The notes beneath the pieces are model-generated. The model searched no databases, was not told the DNA's origin, and worked only from the letters and a program-made list of their open reading frames with translations. The position numbers and the translations under genes are program-made. Below are positions 19,040 to 28,215 of a DNA stretch of 64,000 bases, one piece after another. Where the stretch lies: contig NZ_PNEC01000016.1 in assembly GCF_005886345.1 (NCBI RefSeq), positions 1 through 64,000 of the forward strand, written 5' to 3'. How positions within the stretch are numbered: the stretch's first letter is position 1; each line of letters opens with the position of its first letter. Source of the stretch: Pseudoalteromonas phenolica. GTDB taxonomy: Bacteria > Pseudomonadota > Gammaproteobacteria > Enterobacterales > Alteromonadaceae.

Positions 19040-20443
19040 ATGGCAAATATTTTAGTGGCTGACGATGATATTAATATCATCGCCAGCTTACAGTTTTTAC
19101 TCGATGATCATGGTTTTGATGTGCAAGGGGTAACATCTATTGAAGCCGCTAAAACCCAATTAACACAACATAACTTTGATCTTGTCATGCTGGATATGAA
19201 CTTCCATCGGGATACTACCTCAGGCAATGAAGGTACTGAATTTATTCAGCAAATGAATGAATTGTTGACCGATAAACTGCCGCCGATTATTGCCATGACT
19301 GGTTGGGCAACCATAGATATTGCGGTTGCTGCATTGAAGGCTGGTGCAAAAGACTTCGTGCAAAAACCATGGCAAGATGAAGCACTCATCAATACCATTC
19401 AAACCCAAATTAAACTGGCTGAAAGAGAGCAACAACTTGAACTCGCAAAAGACGAGAACAGCCAATTAATACAAGACCTATATCTTCAACATGATGATCT
19501 CATTGCAGAATCAGCAGTGATGCAGCAATTGCTAAAACAAGCACAGAGCTTAGCAAAAAGTGATATGAACATTTTGATCACAGGTGAAAACGGCACGGGG
19601 AAAAGTTTACTTGCAAGCAAAATTCATCAGTTTTCACAGCGTGCTTCAGGGCCCTTTGTTAGTGCAAATATGGGCGCGATTGTAGAAAGTTTATTTGAAA
19701 GCGAGCTATTTGGTCACGTAAAGGGCGCGTTTACAGATGCCAAACAAAACCGTGCAGGGCGCTTTCAAATGGCGCAGCAGGGCACATTATTTTTAGATGA
19801 AATAGGCAATATTCCGCTTGCCCAGCAGGCAAAATTGCTGCGCGTTCTCGAAGAAAAGCAATTTGAACCTGTGGGTTCAAGCAAAACCCAATGTGCTGAT
19901 GTAAGATTAGTTTCTGCGACCAATACAGATCTTGAGTCTGCTATTCAAGCTGGGTCATTTCGACAAGATTTATTTTATCGCTTAAATACGGTTACCTTGC
20001 ATATGCCAGCGTTGAAAGCGCGCAAAGATGACATAGTGCCATTGGCTAATTACTTTGTTGCGAAACACAGTAAGCATTATGGTAAAACCGATGTTTGTTT
20101 ATCTGAGTGTGCTAAAGCTGCATTACTTGCATATCACTGGCCGGGTAATTTAAGAGAGTTAAGCCATTGTATAGAGCGTGCACTGTTTTTAAGTGACAGA
20201 AGTATCACAGCTGAAAGCTTGAATCTCAGCGTAACAGGTAATGATGCCCAGCAAAATTCCCCAACATCGGAGCCAGAAGAAAACATAATCACTCAACCTA
20301 ATTTAACTTTAGATGAAATAGAGTTTCAGGCAATGGAACAAAGACTTAAACACTTTGCAGGGAATGTCACCGAAACAGCCAAATCTTTGGGTCTTAGTCG
20401 CAGTGGCTATTACCGTCGTTTAGCTAAATACGAAGCGCAATAA
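19040..20443 (+). CDS. NtrC-family sigma-54-dependent response regulator
   Basis: The 467-residue regulator has a receiver domain (acidic pocket DDD at residues 8-10, phosphoacceptor D52 in VMLDM, lysine in VQKPW). A central AAA+ domain follows, with Walker A GENGTGKS and the Walker B-like TLFLDEIGN. A Fis-type helix-turn-helix ends the protein (NVTETAKSLGLSRSGYYRRL). The sigma-54-contacting loop reads GAFTDA (residues 229-234) instead of GAFTGA. It probably activates its own operon from the sigma-54-like site at 14552. It is followed one base later by its partner kinase. Confidence 0.93.
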   Translation: MANILVADDDINIIASLQFLLDDHGFDVQGVTSIEAAKTQLTQHNFDLVMLDMNFHRDTTSGNEGTEFIQQMNELLTDKLPPIIAMTGWATIDIAVAALKAGAKDFVQKPWQDEALINTIQTQIKLAEREQQLELAKDENSQLIQDLYLQHDDLIAESAVMQQLLKQAQSLAKSDMNILITGENGTGKSLLASKIHQFSQRASGPFVSANMGAIVESLFESELFGHVKGAFTDAKQNRAGRFQMAQQGTLFLDEIGNIPLAQQAKLLRVLEEKQFEPVGSSKTQCADVRLVSATNTDLESAIQAGSFRQDLFYRLNTVTLHMPALKARKDDIVPLANYFVAKHSKHYGKTDVCLSECAKAALLAYHWPGNLRELSHCIERALFLSDRSITAESLNLSVTGNDAQQNSPTSEPEENIITQPNLTLDEIEFQAMEQRLKHFAGNVTETAKSLGLSRSGYYRRLAKYEAQ

Positions 20444-20444
20444 C

Positions 20445-21800
20445 ATGCAATTTTTTAAGCGCTTAAAAACGAAAGCGGTTGATCATAAACAGCAACAGAC
20501 TCGGTTATTATTGGGTTTGTCGATCCCTATGATTTTAGTGTCGTTTTTTAGTTTATTTTACGCCGGGATAAACACCTATTTGCTGGCGTTTTTCAGCATC
20601 ATTGCCATGTTAGGGTTATTTTATGTGGTGTATGCCACACGAAATAACATAGACAAACAACAACAGCTTATTAGTAACTTATTGGCGGCTTTGATTGAAG
20701 AAGATTACACAATGCGTGGAAATTTACAGCAAGATGCCGCCATCGCACCGTTACTGAAACTAATCAACACGCTCGCAGATAACTTACAAACCAAGAGTCG
20801 GCAAGTATCTGAAAAACAGGTCCTGATCGATAAAATTTTAGATCAGGTTCAAGCGATGTGCTTTGCTTACGACATTGATCAAAGTATTGTGATGGCAAAT
20901 CATGCCGCGCATACCCAGCTATTTTTAGGTCAAGAGTTAGAAGCTTGTTCACTTCAAGATTTCAATTGGATGAAATCACTCACTGAGAAAAACTCAGCGG
21001 TAGTCACGTTAAACACGACACAGTTACAAGGTGAGTATTTTGCATTTAAAGATAAGTATTTAAGCGCTGGCAACCCACAGACGCTGTTGCTTTTAATAAA
21101 AGCTGAGCAAATACTAGATGAACGTAAGCAGCAAGCTTGGCAAGATCTATTACGCGTATTAAGTCACGAACTTAATAATTCACTCACGCCAATTGCGACA
21201 ATCAGCCGTAGTCTTAATAAGAAAATTCAACAATGTGAATTTCCTAAACAATCTCAGTTCCAGCAAGGACTTGAAATAATTTCCGAGCGGGCAAGCTCTT
21301 TGCAGGCCTTTATTACCAGTTACCGTGAATTGGCTCAATTACCAAAGCCGAGTAAATCAGCTACCACAGTACAAAGTTTATTTGATCCGATCTTGCCTTT
21401 GTTTGATTGTGAATTTACTTATAGCGAAAATTGGCCAAAACCTGCCTCACAGTTAGTGCTGAATGTTGATAAAAAACAGCTTCAGCAAGTGCTTATCAAT
21501 CTGATAAAAAATGCCATTGAAGCCAATACAGCAAATAACCAACAAGGCATTGAACTAAACCTTGAGGCAAGCGATGACATGTTGAAAATTAGCATCCGAG
21601 ATTTTGGGCAGGGGATCGCTAATTTTGATAACTTATTTGTGCCTTTTTATACCACCAAGCAGCAAGGCACTGGCTTAGGCTTAGCATTAAGTCGACAGAT
21701 AATGCTTAACCATGACGGGCAATTACAATTAGAGAATCATCTTGATCAAGGTGCAATCGCAACCGTGACTTTGCCAGTGTTGCAAAGAGATAACGAATAA
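20445..21800 (+). CDS. Sensor histidine kinase (partner of the NtrC-type regulator)
   Basis: The 451-residue protein has two N-terminal transmembrane segments (about residues 22-68) with almost no periplasmic loop between them, and a PAS-like region. The H-box is SHELNNSLTP with phosphoacceptor H241. The catalytic domain has an N-box (NLIKNAIEAN), a G1 box (DFGQGI) and a G2 box (GTGLGLALS). The short loop suggests that it senses signals within the membrane or from the exporter itself. The start is one base after the regulator stop, so they are co-translated. Confidence 0.92.
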   Translation: MQFFKRLKTKAVDHKQQQTRLLLGLSIPMILVSFFSLFYAGINTYLLAFFSIIAMLGLFYVVYATRNNIDKQQQLISNLLAALIEEDYTMRGNLQQDAAIAPLLKLINTLADNLQTKSRQVSEKQVLIDKILDQVQAMCFAYDIDQSIVMANHAAHTQLFLGQELEACSLQDFNWMKSLTEKNSAVVTLNTTQLQGEYFAFKDKYLSAGNPQTLLLLIKAEQILDERKQQAWQDLLRVLSHELNNSLTPIATISRSLNKKIQQCEFPKQSQFQQGLEIISERASSLQAFITSYRELAQLPKPSKSATTVQSLFDPILPLFDCEFTYSENWPKPASQLVLNVDKKQLQQVLINLIKNAIEANTANNQQGIELNLEASDDMLKISIRDFGQGIANFDNLFVPFYTTKQQGTGLGLALSRQIMLNHDGQLQLENHLDQGAIATVTLPVLQRDNE

Positions 21801-21856
21801 CTGGTAATTCATACAGTATTTTGGCATTATGCCAAAAAAATAAATGAGAATGTGCT

Positions 21857-22378
21857 TTGGCAGTAATCTTAGGCATAGATCCCGGTTCAAGATTTACCGG
21901 GTACGGTGTGATTGATCATCAAGGAAGTAAGTTTACCTACTTAGGCAGTGGCTGTATTAAAGTGGGGGAGCATGATTTTCCGACCCGATTAAAAATGATC
22001 TTCCAAGGTGTCACTCAGTTGGTGGAGCAATTTAACCCGCAAAGCTTTGGCATAGAGCAAGTGTTTATGGCACATAATCCAGACTCTGCATTAAAACTAG
22101 GGCAAGCCCGAGGCGCTGCGATTGTGGCCGCTACTATGCAAGATATACCCGTATATGAGTATTCAGCTAGGCAAGTAAAACAGGCGGTAGTAGGTACAGG
22201 CGGCGCTAAAAAAGAGCAGGTCCAAGAAATGGTCAAACGTATCCTGAAGCTACCAGGAACACCGCAAGCCGATGCAGCAGATGCATTAGCCATTGCCGTT
22301 TGTCATGCACATTCTGAGCAAAATTTAATTCGTTTAGCTGGTAACGCCAGTAAAACAGTTCGTCGAAGATTAAGGTAA
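21857..22378 (+). CDS. ruvC: Crossover junction endodeoxyribonuclease RuvC
   Basis: RuvC resolves Holliday junctions by paired nicks. The 173-residue product begins [19 protein letters not shown]7, the glutamate in FGIEQVF and the aspartates in DAADALAIA form the acidic active site. The start is a TTG. The two ATGs just upstream (21844, 21850) are out of frame, and no other in-frame start fits the conserved N-terminus. It heads ruvC-ruvA-ruvB. Confidence 0.97.
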   Translation: MAVILGIDPGSRFTGYGVIDHQGSKFTYLGSGCIKVGEHDFPTRLKMIFQGVTQLVEQFNPQSFGIEQVFMAHNPDSALKLGQARGAAIVAATMQDIPVYEYSARQVKQAVVGTGGAKKEQVQEMVKRILKLPGTPQADAADALAIAVCHAHSEQNLIRLAGNASKTVRRRLR

Positions 22379-22383
22379 TAAAC

Positions 22384-23001
22384 ATGATTGGAAGACTAAA
22401 CGGCATACTATTAGAAAAACAACCACCGGAGATTTTACTTGATGTAAATGGGGTAGGTTACGAAGTTCAAATGCCAATGACCTGTTTCTATGAGTTACCT
22501 AATGTTGGCGAGCAAGCAGCGATTTACACGCATTTTGTGGTACGTGAAGACGCCCAGTTGTTATTTGGCTTTAATCATAAAAAAGAGCGCGCTTTATTTC
22601 GAGAATTGATAAAAGCCAACGGTGTTGGTCCAAAACTCGGTTTAGCGATTTTATCGGGTATGTCAGCTGAGCAATTCATCCACTGTGTGAACAACGAAGA
22701 TGCGACCACTTTGGTGAAAATTCCGGGGGTGGGTAAGAAAACCGCTGAACGTTTAGTGCTCGAAATGAAAGACAGGCTAAAAGACTTTGGCAATGATTTA
22801 TTAACCCCGTTTAGCGATAATGCAGTGATAGCACCGCAAGAAGATCCGACTGTTGCCAATAATCCGACCGATGATGCAGTTGCTGCCTTACTCGCGTTAG
22901 GCTATAAATTAGCGCAAGCACAAAAAGCGGTGAAAGCGGTAAGCCAACCTGATATGAACACTGAAGCGCTGATCAAAGAAGCGCTTAAATCTATGATGTA
23001 A
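22384..23001 (+). CDS. ruvA: Holliday junction branch migration protein RuvA
   Basis: RuvA binds four-way junctions as tetramers and loads RuvB. The 205-residue product has the N-terminal OB fold ([19 protein letters not shown]), two helix-hairpin-helix motifs ([15 protein letters not shown] and [16 protein letters not shown]) and a C-terminal RuvB-binding domain ([16 protein letters not shown]). It starts five bases after ruvC and ends seven bases before ruvB. Confidence 0.97.
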   Translation: MIGRLNGILLEKQPPEILLDVNGVGYEVQMPMTCFYELPNVGEQAAIYTHFVVREDAQLLFGFNHKKERALFRELIKANGVGPKLGLAILSGMSAEQFIHCVNNEDATTLVKIPGVGKKTAERLVLEMKDRLKDFGNDLLTPFSDNAVIAPQEDPTVANNPTDDAVAALLALGYKLAQAQKAVKAVSQPDMNTEALIKEALKSMM

Positions 23002-23008
23002 AAACCTT

Positions 23009-24016
23009 ATGATTGAAGCTGATAGACTGATTGAACCCAGTGTTCAAGGCAATGAAGAAGTAATTGACAGAGCCATAAGACCTAAGTTACTCGATGACTA
23101 CACAGGTCAGCCCCATGTGAAAAAGCAAATGGAGATTTTCATTGAGGCGGCGCGCTCACGTCAAGAAGCACTCGATCATCTTCTGATTTTTGGCCCACCA
23201 GGTCTGGGTAAAACAACGCTTGCCAATATTGTTGCTAACGAGCTTGAAGTGAATATTAAGACCACTTCGGGTCCTGTACTCGAAAAAGCCGGTGACTTAG
23301 CAGCATTGCTTACCAATTTAGAAGAAGGTGATGTGCTGTTTATTGACGAAATTCACCGTTTGAGCCCACAGGTTGAAGAAATTCTTTATCCTGCAATGGA
23401 AGACTATCAGCTTGATATTATGATTGGCGAGGGGCCTGCAGCACGTTCGATTAAACTAGACCTGCCGCCATTTACACTGATCGGTGCCACCACGCGCGCT
23501 GGTTCTTTAACTTCACCGCTGCGTGACCGTTTTGGTATTGTGCAGCGCTTAGAGTTTTACTCAGCTGCCGATTTAGCGACCATTATTTCTCGTTCGGCAT
23601 ACTATTTAGATCTAGCAATTAGCCCGGAAGGTGCCGATGAAGTGGCACGTCGTTCACGCGGCACACCACGTATTGCTAACCGCTTACTGCGCCGAGTTAG
23701 AGACTTTGCCCAAGTAAAAGGCGACGGTAAAGTCAGTCAAGATATTGCCAAGCAAGCCCTCGATATGGTCGATGTCGATAAATGCGGCTTCGACTATATG
23801 GATAGAAAATATTTGCTAGCCCTGATTGAAAAATTTGCTGGTGGCCCAGTCGGCCTAGATAACATTGCCGCGGCGATTGGTGAAGAGCGCGAAACCATAG
23901 AAGACGTAATTGAACCATTCTTAATTCAACAAGGCTTTATTCAGCGCACGCCGAGAGGGCGTATAGCATCAAATGCCGCTTATTTACATTTTGATTTGGC
24001 ACCAAAACAAGACTAA
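23009..24016 (+). CDS. ruvB: Holliday junction branch migration helicase RuvB
   Basis: RuvB is the AAA+ hexameric motor of branch migration. The 335-residue product has Walker [10 protein letters not shown], Walker B LFIDEIHR, sensor 1 IGATTRAG, the arginine-finger region SPLRDRFG and a C-terminal winged helix ending in the family motif FIQRTPRGR. It is the last gene of the ruvCAB operon and meets the convergent gene at 24043. Confidence 0.97.
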   Translation: MIEADRLIEPSVQGNEEVIDRAIRPKLLDDYTGQPHVKKQMEIFIEAARSRQEALDHLLIFGPPGLGKTTLANIVANELEVNIKTTSGPVLEKAGDLAALLTNLEEGDVLFIDEIHRLSPQVEEILYPAMEDYQLDIMIGEGPAARSIKLDLPPFTLIGATTRAGSLTSPLRDRFGIVQRLEFYSAADLATIISRSAYYLDLAISPEGADEVARRSRGTPRIANRLLRRVRDFAQVKGDGKVSQDIAKQALDMVDVDKCGFDYMDRKYLLALIEKFAGGPVGLDNIAAAIGEERETIEDVIEPFLIQQGFIQRTPRGRIASNAAYLHFDLAPKQD

Positions 24017-24020
24017 GAAA

Positions 24021-24037
24021 TAAACCCTTGGGTTTTA
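24021..24037. terminator. Possible bidirectional terminator between convergent genes
   Basis: TAAACCC and GGGTTTA form a short perfect stem in the 26 bases between the stops of ruvB and the minus-strand gene. The T and A runs are short, so termination may be partial. Confidence 0.4.
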
Positions 24038-24042
24038 GAACT

Positions 24043-24576
24043 TTAATCTGGTTGAGTCTCATTTGGTCGAGACTCGACCCAACGTAAATCCCTTATCCAT
24101 TTCACCATATTAGGGTAGCCCGCTTCAGGGCACGTCATTTGCCATGCCTTTAATAGTGGAAAGCCAAACCCATTACCACTTTCAAAGTCATTAATTAACG
24201 TATTATTGGCGCCGCGATACGAATCACTGTGAAAAATAATATCTAGTGGGATAGATAAATGCTTAGCAGCTGCGACAGCCCAAGCTGTGGCCGCCATTTC
24301 TTCTCCATACATGGCTTGCTTTTCTCTGCCTACCAGCAAACCGTTTTTAAATATATTGCCTTTTAAGCACTCTCTAAAAATAGGTTCGCACACAGCAACA
24401 TGACCAGCTTCATGCAATATGTCTCCGGGGAAAAGAAGTTTGTCTTTATCAATCAATAACACGCCATGTTTGAGTATTAACCCGGGTAATAAAGTCTTTT
24501 CAGTAATGGGCTGAAGCTCAAAGGCCAGCTCTATTTCAGTTAAAAAATTTAAAATCGTTCTTGTGTGATCGATCAT
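24043..24576 (-). CDS. Uncharacterised protein with HEAGH (HExxH) motif
   Basis: The 177-residue product has no signal peptide. The motif DILHEAGHVAV contains HExxH, which in zinc metallopeptidases binds zinc and supplies the catalytic glutamate. A further glutamate-rich segment, YGEEMAATAWAVAAA, lies about 45 residues later and could give the third ligand. The start is at 24576, because AAGGAG sits seven bases upstream; the in-frame TTG 21 bases further out overlaps that site. I do not recognise a named family. It may be a cytosolic peptidase-like protein or an inactive relative. Confidence 0.75.
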   Translation of the reverse strand: MIDHTRTILNFLTEIELAFELQPITEKTLLPGLILKHGVLLIDKDKLLFPGDILHEAGHVAVCEPIFRECLKGNIFKNGLLVGREKQAMYGEEMAATAWAVAAAKHLSIPLDIIFHSDSYRGANNTLINDFESGNGFGFPLLKAWQMTCPEAGYPNMVKWIRDLRWVESRPNETQPD

Positions 24577-24653
24577 GAGCGAACTCCTTTGACTCAAGCC
24601 TTTCGACTTTCCCTTTATTAAGTTATCAACTCTAAAGGCACCAGTGCAATAGA

Positions 24654-24767
24654 GTGTAATGGACTGTAAGCGTAGTCGAACCTTGTATATCTAAATTGGT
24701 AAAAGTGATTGTGTAACATATGTGTGTATTTTTTTAGGTAAAGTTAGCAAGGTGTAATGAGCTGTAA
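24654..24767 (+). promoter_or_regulatory. Pair of direct repeats upstream of the tail-collar operon
   Basis: GTGTAATGGACTGTAA (24654-24669) and GTGTAATGAGCTGTAA (24752-24767) match at 14 of 16 bases, 98 bases apart. A third partial GTGTAAT lies at about 24787. They sit in the 260-base gap before the operon and may bind a regulator. Confidence 0.35.
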
Positions 24768-24837
24768 TTAGGGATTTTTTATATTTGTGTAATTGTATAG
24801 TGGCTTAAATTATTTATTTCAGAATAAGGAACAGGTA

Positions 24838-25554
24838 ATGCAACGCCGCAATTTTTTAAAAACTTCGGCTTCGGTCGTTGGACTAGTTTTAGCACCAGCT
24901 TCTGTAACTGCATTGGCAGCCAATGCTGAACTAAATACGTCAAAATTGACTCGACGGATAAGTCAACAAGCCCTTAAAGATTTATCGATTAGCTTTCCTG
25001 AAATGACCATGACATCACCATCAGGGCAAGATGTCACTTTTGAACTCAACCCCTTAGCAGCCAGATATTATCCAAATGGACTATTTGTACTTTTTGAACA
25101 CACAGACGAAATTTACATATATGACCAAGTTGGACAAGTGCTTGGCAGTATTCCACTAAATCTAAAATATGGCTTAATCAAAGACTTTGCCGTTGATGAA
25201 GATAATCAGTTGGTATTCTTAGTGACCGGCCCAGGCACGATTAAGGTGATAGGCTTTGATGGCGGCCATTATGGTGATGTGGGAAGCCAAGGTCTCAATC
25301 ACTTTGAACAATTAAACGGTATTAAATCAATTACCCTAGATGATTCTGGGCGTGTACATGTTCTTTGTAGCCAGTCTAATTCAATAAAAGTATTCGATAA
25401 CTCAGGGACTTTGCTCTATAGCTATAGCGCTAAGTCGTTGCTTTCAAAACCAACCTTGCATCAATTGGATGGACAGAGCGAAATAAAGGTTGTTGGCGGA
25501 CAGTTTAAAGACAGAGAGTGGTTTTTTGCACCCAGTGGCCAGCCAATTGGGTAA
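24838..25554 (+). CDS. Tat-exported protein with NHL/propeller-like repeats
   Basis: The 238-residue product starts with a twin-arginine signal, QRRNFLKTSASVVGLVLAP, cleaved near ALAAN, so it is folded before export to the periplasm. The mature part has repeated strands like those of a beta-propeller: FALFEHTDEIYIYD-type, LVFLVTGPGTIKVIGFDG and VHVLCSQSNSIKVFDNSG. It is shorter than a full six-blade domain. The start at 24838 follows AAGGAACAG; the upstream in-frame ATG has no ribosome site and would bury the Tat motif. It is the first gene of the ten-gene operon, four bases before the next. The function is unknown. Confidence 0.78.
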   Translation: MQRRNFLKTSASVVGLVLAPASVTALAANAELNTSKLTRRISQQALKDLSISFPEMTMTSPSGQDVTFELNPLAARYYPNGLFVLFEHTDEIYIYDQVGQVLGSIPLNLKYGLIKDFAVDEDNQLVFLVTGPGTIKVIGFDGGHYGDVGSQGLNHFEQLNGIKSITLDDSGRVHVLCSQSNSIKVFDNSGTLLYSYSAKSLLSKPTLHQLDGQSEIKVVGGQFKDREWFFAPSGQPIG

Positions 25555-25558
25555 AAAA

Positions 25559-26200
25559 ATGCAACGCATGATAAATGGGGTCATTGGTTTTGCTAAATTA
25601 GACAAAACCTTAGATGCACAGCAAGCACTTGATGAGCTTAACAAGTTAGAGCAACTTGACTGGCATACCCATGTAAACAAAACGTGTTATCAGGGGGAGT
25701 GGGATGTGGTTGCATTAAGGGCTCGGCATGAGCATTTAGAATGCCATCCTATTTTGCAGTGCTTTTCTTTAGAAGGGCCGCAAACATCTTGGATGAATTT
25801 ACCGATTTTAGAGCGTTTGACGTGTATGAAGGCGTTTATTAATTTACTCCAGTGCCCAGTAAGATCTGCGCGCTTGATGAGGTTAAAACCTCAAAGCCAA
25901 ATTTTACCGCATTCTGATAACCATGTTTCGATTGAGTACGGTGAAGCGAGATTACATGTCCCTTTGTCTCATGGTGATGACGTCGGTTTTTATGTTGAAG
26001 AGCAATGTGTTCCTATGAACTCAGGAGAGCTTTGGTACATCAATACCCATCTGACTCATCGAGTGACAAACAATAGCAACAAAAGCAGAGTAAATTTAGT
26101 AATCGATTGTGATGTTAATGAATGGTTAGCATGTTTGATTAAAAACAAGCAAAGAAATATAGACATTAATTATACCAATTTAACGCACGTTACAGGATAA
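25559..26200 (+). CDS. Aspartyl/asparaginyl beta-hydroxylase-like 2OG-Fe(II) oxygenase
   Basis: The 213-residue protein carries the iron facial triad of this family: H118 and D120 in LPHSDNHVSIEYGEARLHVP, and H167 in THLTHRV. The arginine in KSRVNLVIDC is placed to bind 2-oxoglutarate. Family members hydroxylate Asp or Asn side chains in proteins or small molecules. There is no signal peptide, so it acts in the cytosol. The start (25559) is four bases after the previous stop and has a weak ribosome site, suggesting translational coupling; a second ATG lies nine bases on. Its substrate may be encoded in this operon (inference). Confidence 0.85.
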   Translation: MQRMINGVIGFAKLDKTLDAQQALDELNKLEQLDWHTHVNKTCYQGEWDVVALRARHEHLECHPILQCFSLEGPQTSWMNLPILERLTCMKAFINLLQCPVRSARLMRLKPQSQILPHSDNHVSIEYGEARLHVPLSHGDDVGFYVEEQCVPMNSGELWYINTHLTHRVTNNSNKSRVNLVIDCDVNEWLACLIKNKQRNIDINYTNLTHVTG

Positions 26201-26205
26201 GGATC

Positions 26206-26718
26206 ATGGTGCAATTTACAATTCCGCAAGGGCTGCATATTCGCCCCTCAAAGCCAAGTGATACACCTTTTATAGAAAAACTGCACAGAGAAGTAAGGCA
26301 AGATCTGCAATGTATAGAGGGTGAACAGGACTTTATTGAATCAATAGTCGACATGCAGCTGAAAGCCCAAACACAAGGCTATGGTGCTCAGTATCCTAAC
26401 GCAATGTATTTCATTATTGAAAAAAATGGAGAACCGATAGGGAAGGCCACCCTTGATTTTGGTCATAATGAGATTCGCTTAATTGACATAGGCTTTTTAA
26501 TCGCAGCTCGAGGTCACGGCTTTGGCCGAGCAATTATCCAGTCTTTTCAGCATTGTGCTGCTCAATCAGCAGTCCCTTTAACGCTTTCTGTCTTAAGCCA
26601 CAACTTGGTTGTGAAACGCTTGTATTTAGAGTTGGGATTTCAAGTTTCTGAAGTTCAGTCACCATACGAGCTCATGATTTGGTATCCCCCTGCGATGAAG
26701 CAAATTGTAGGCGTTTAA
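26206..26718 (+). CDS. GNAT-family N-acetyltransferase
   Basis: The 170-residue protein begins with a GNAT-type strand and helix (LHIRPSKPSDTPFIEKL). The acetyl-CoA pyrophosphate loop is visible as ARGHGFGRAII, followed by the typical end VKRLYLELGFQVSEV. It would acetylate an amine on a small molecule or protein. It starts five bases after the oxygenase gene, after AAGGATC. The substrate is unknown. GNAT genes next to tail-collar genes are a recurring arrangement as I recall it. Confidence 0.88.
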   Translation: MVQFTIPQGLHIRPSKPSDTPFIEKLHREVRQDLQCIEGEQDFIESIVDMQLKAQTQGYGAQYPNAMYFIIEKNGEPIGKATLDFGHNEIRLIDIGFLIAARGHGFGRAIIQSFQHCAAQSAVPLTLSVLSHNLVVKRLYLELGFQVSEVQSPYELMIWYPPAMKQIVGV

Positions 26719-26776
26719 TCGCGTTCGTTAATGGGACGGGCTTTTTCTTAAATAAAAATATAAAGAGTAGCAAGAA

Positions 26777-27070
26777 ATGGAAATAGTAACGCATGATTTG
26801 ATGCACTCGTTAGTGGGTGAAACAGTAAACGTATTTTCAGTGCAAAATGAACAACAGGTTGGTGAGCTTGAAATAGCTAATGTAGAGACCGGTAAAATAA
26901 ATACTGAGGAGTTTTCTTCATTCAGTATTTCCCTTCATGGTGATCCGAATAACCAACTTCCTCAAGATAACTATTTATTTAAGCATAGTGCGTTTGGTGA
27001 ATATCCGATGTTTATGAGCATTTATGACGTTGATAAATATCAGATTGTTATTTCGCGTAAGCGTAGTTAA
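26777..27070 (+). CDS. Small DUF6916-like protein
   Basis: The 97-residue protein has no signal peptide. It resembles the small DUF6916 proteins that I recall beside tail-collar genes. The visible pattern is an N-terminal ...HSLVGETVNVF, a middle FSISLHGDPNNQLPQDNY, and a C-terminal Y/F-rich strand region ending VISRKRS. It lies 58 bases after the GNAT gene and 41 before the first collar protein. Its role is unknown; a structural or chaperone partner of the collar proteins is possible. Confidence 0.65.
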   Translation: MEIVTHDLMHSLVGETVNVFSVQNEQQVGELEIANVETGKINTEEFSSFSISLHGDPNNQLPQDNYLFKHSAFGEYPMFMSIYDVDKYQIVISRKRS

Positions 27071-27111
27071 ACAGTGGGTTAAACCCAATTTAAAAGTAAG
27101 GAGTGGTTTTT

Positions 27112-27660
27112 ATGGTTAATCCGTATTTGGGCATGATGCAGATGGTTGCCTTTAATTTTCCACCTGTTCATTGGGCATCATGTAATGGCGCATTGATTAA
27201 TATCCACGACAACCCCGCGTTATTTTCATTACTCGGAGATACGTTTGGTGGTAATGCTCGAACGAACTTTGGCTTACCAGATATGCGCGGGCGAGCGCCT
27301 GTTTATCAAGGCAAGTATGGCATTATGAAGCAAGGGCAAAAAAGTGGCTTTGAAGAGGTTACTCTGACAAATGCGCAAACAGGGCACAATCATGACTTTC
27401 AAGTTAGCTCAGCAGAAGGTGATAGCTTTTTACCCTTTAGTAACGCAAATCCTTCAACGCGTTACACAATATCTACAGCTAATACAACTTTTCCAAATGG
27501 GGTTAAGAAGTTTTATGCAAACAACTCTGGTGGGCTGGATACTTTATCGTCTCAAAGCATGGGTACTGTGGGGTCGAATTCGCCACACACTAACCTTCAA
27601 CCGAGCATGGTTATTGGTTTTATTATTGCGCTGAATGGTACATATCCGCCTAGAAATTAA
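27112..27660 (+). CDS. Tail-collar (MdpB-type) protein 1
   Basis: The 182-residue protein has the collar domain of phage short tail fibres and of microcystin-dependent protein MdpB. Visible are NPYLGMMQMVAFNFPPVHWA, the turn ALFSLLGDTFGGNARTNFGL, PDMRGRAPV, TGHNHDFQV and a final strand MVIGFIIALNGTYPPRN. The ATG at 27112 follows AAGGAG. No signal peptide is present. It differs from its two neighbours at the C-terminal half. No phage head, tail-tube or packaging genes surround it. Confidence 0.88.
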   Translation: MVNPYLGMMQMVAFNFPPVHWASCNGALINIHDNPALFSLLGDTFGGNARTNFGLPDMRGRAPVYQGKYGIMKQGQKSGFEEVTLTNAQTGHNHDFQVSSAEGDSFLPFSNANPSTRYTISTANTTFPNGVKKFYANNSGGLDTLSSQSMGTVGSNSPHTNLQPSMVIGFIIALNGTYPPRN

Positions 27661-27675
27661 GCAAAGGAGCAAAAT

Positions 27676-28203
27676 ATGAGTGATGCATATTTGGGTGAAA
27701 TTCGCATGTTTGCAGGCGTGTTTTCACCTAACCACTGGTCATACTGTGCAGGCCAGCTACAAGCAATAACTGATAATGCATCTTTATTCAGTTTATTGGA
27801 CACTAGGTACGGGGGTGATGGTCGAACTACTTACGGTCTTCCTGATATGCGAGGGCGAATCCCTGTAGGTGATGGGCAGGGGCCAGGCTTGACAAATTGG
27901 GTATTAGGGCAAAGCTTTGGTGTGGAGCAAGTTGTGTTGTCAACCTCACAGTTACCTGCTCACAATCACACAGTTCAAGTAGCCAGTGCTGCGTCAGAAT
28001 TACAAGCACCAGTTGATGGGCAGTCTTTCATTGGTAGTGAATTACACTTTTTACCAGACTCAACGGCAGGGTTAAAAACAACTTCTTTTAGCAGCCAAAC
28101 CATAAGTACAACAGGTGGTGACAAGCCGCACGAAAATAGAATGCCCATGTTGTATCTTGGTTTTATAATTTGCATGAACGGTATATACCCGTCTCGTAAT
28201 TAA
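27676..28203 (+). CDS. Tail-collar (MdpB-type) protein 2
   Basis: The 175-residue paralogue has the fullest family sequence of the three: AYLGEIRMFAGVFSPNHW, SLLDTRYGGDGRTTYGLPDM, RGRIPVGDGQGPGL, LPAHNHTV and a C-terminal LGFIICMNGIYPSRN. It starts 15 bases after copy 1, with AAAGGAGC. Members of this family trimerise in phage tail fibres. In bacteria outside prophages their role is unclear. No export signal is seen. Confidence 0.9.
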   Translation: MSDAYLGEIRMFAGVFSPNHWSYCAGQLQAITDNASLFSLLDTRYGGDGRTTYGLPDMRGRIPVGDGQGPGLTNWVLGQSFGVEQVVLSTSQLPAHNHTVQVASAASELQAPVDGQSFIGSELHFLPDSTAGLKTTSFSSQTISTTGGDKPHENRMPMLYLGFIICMNGIYPSRN

Positions 28204-28215
28204 AGGAGTAATAAG

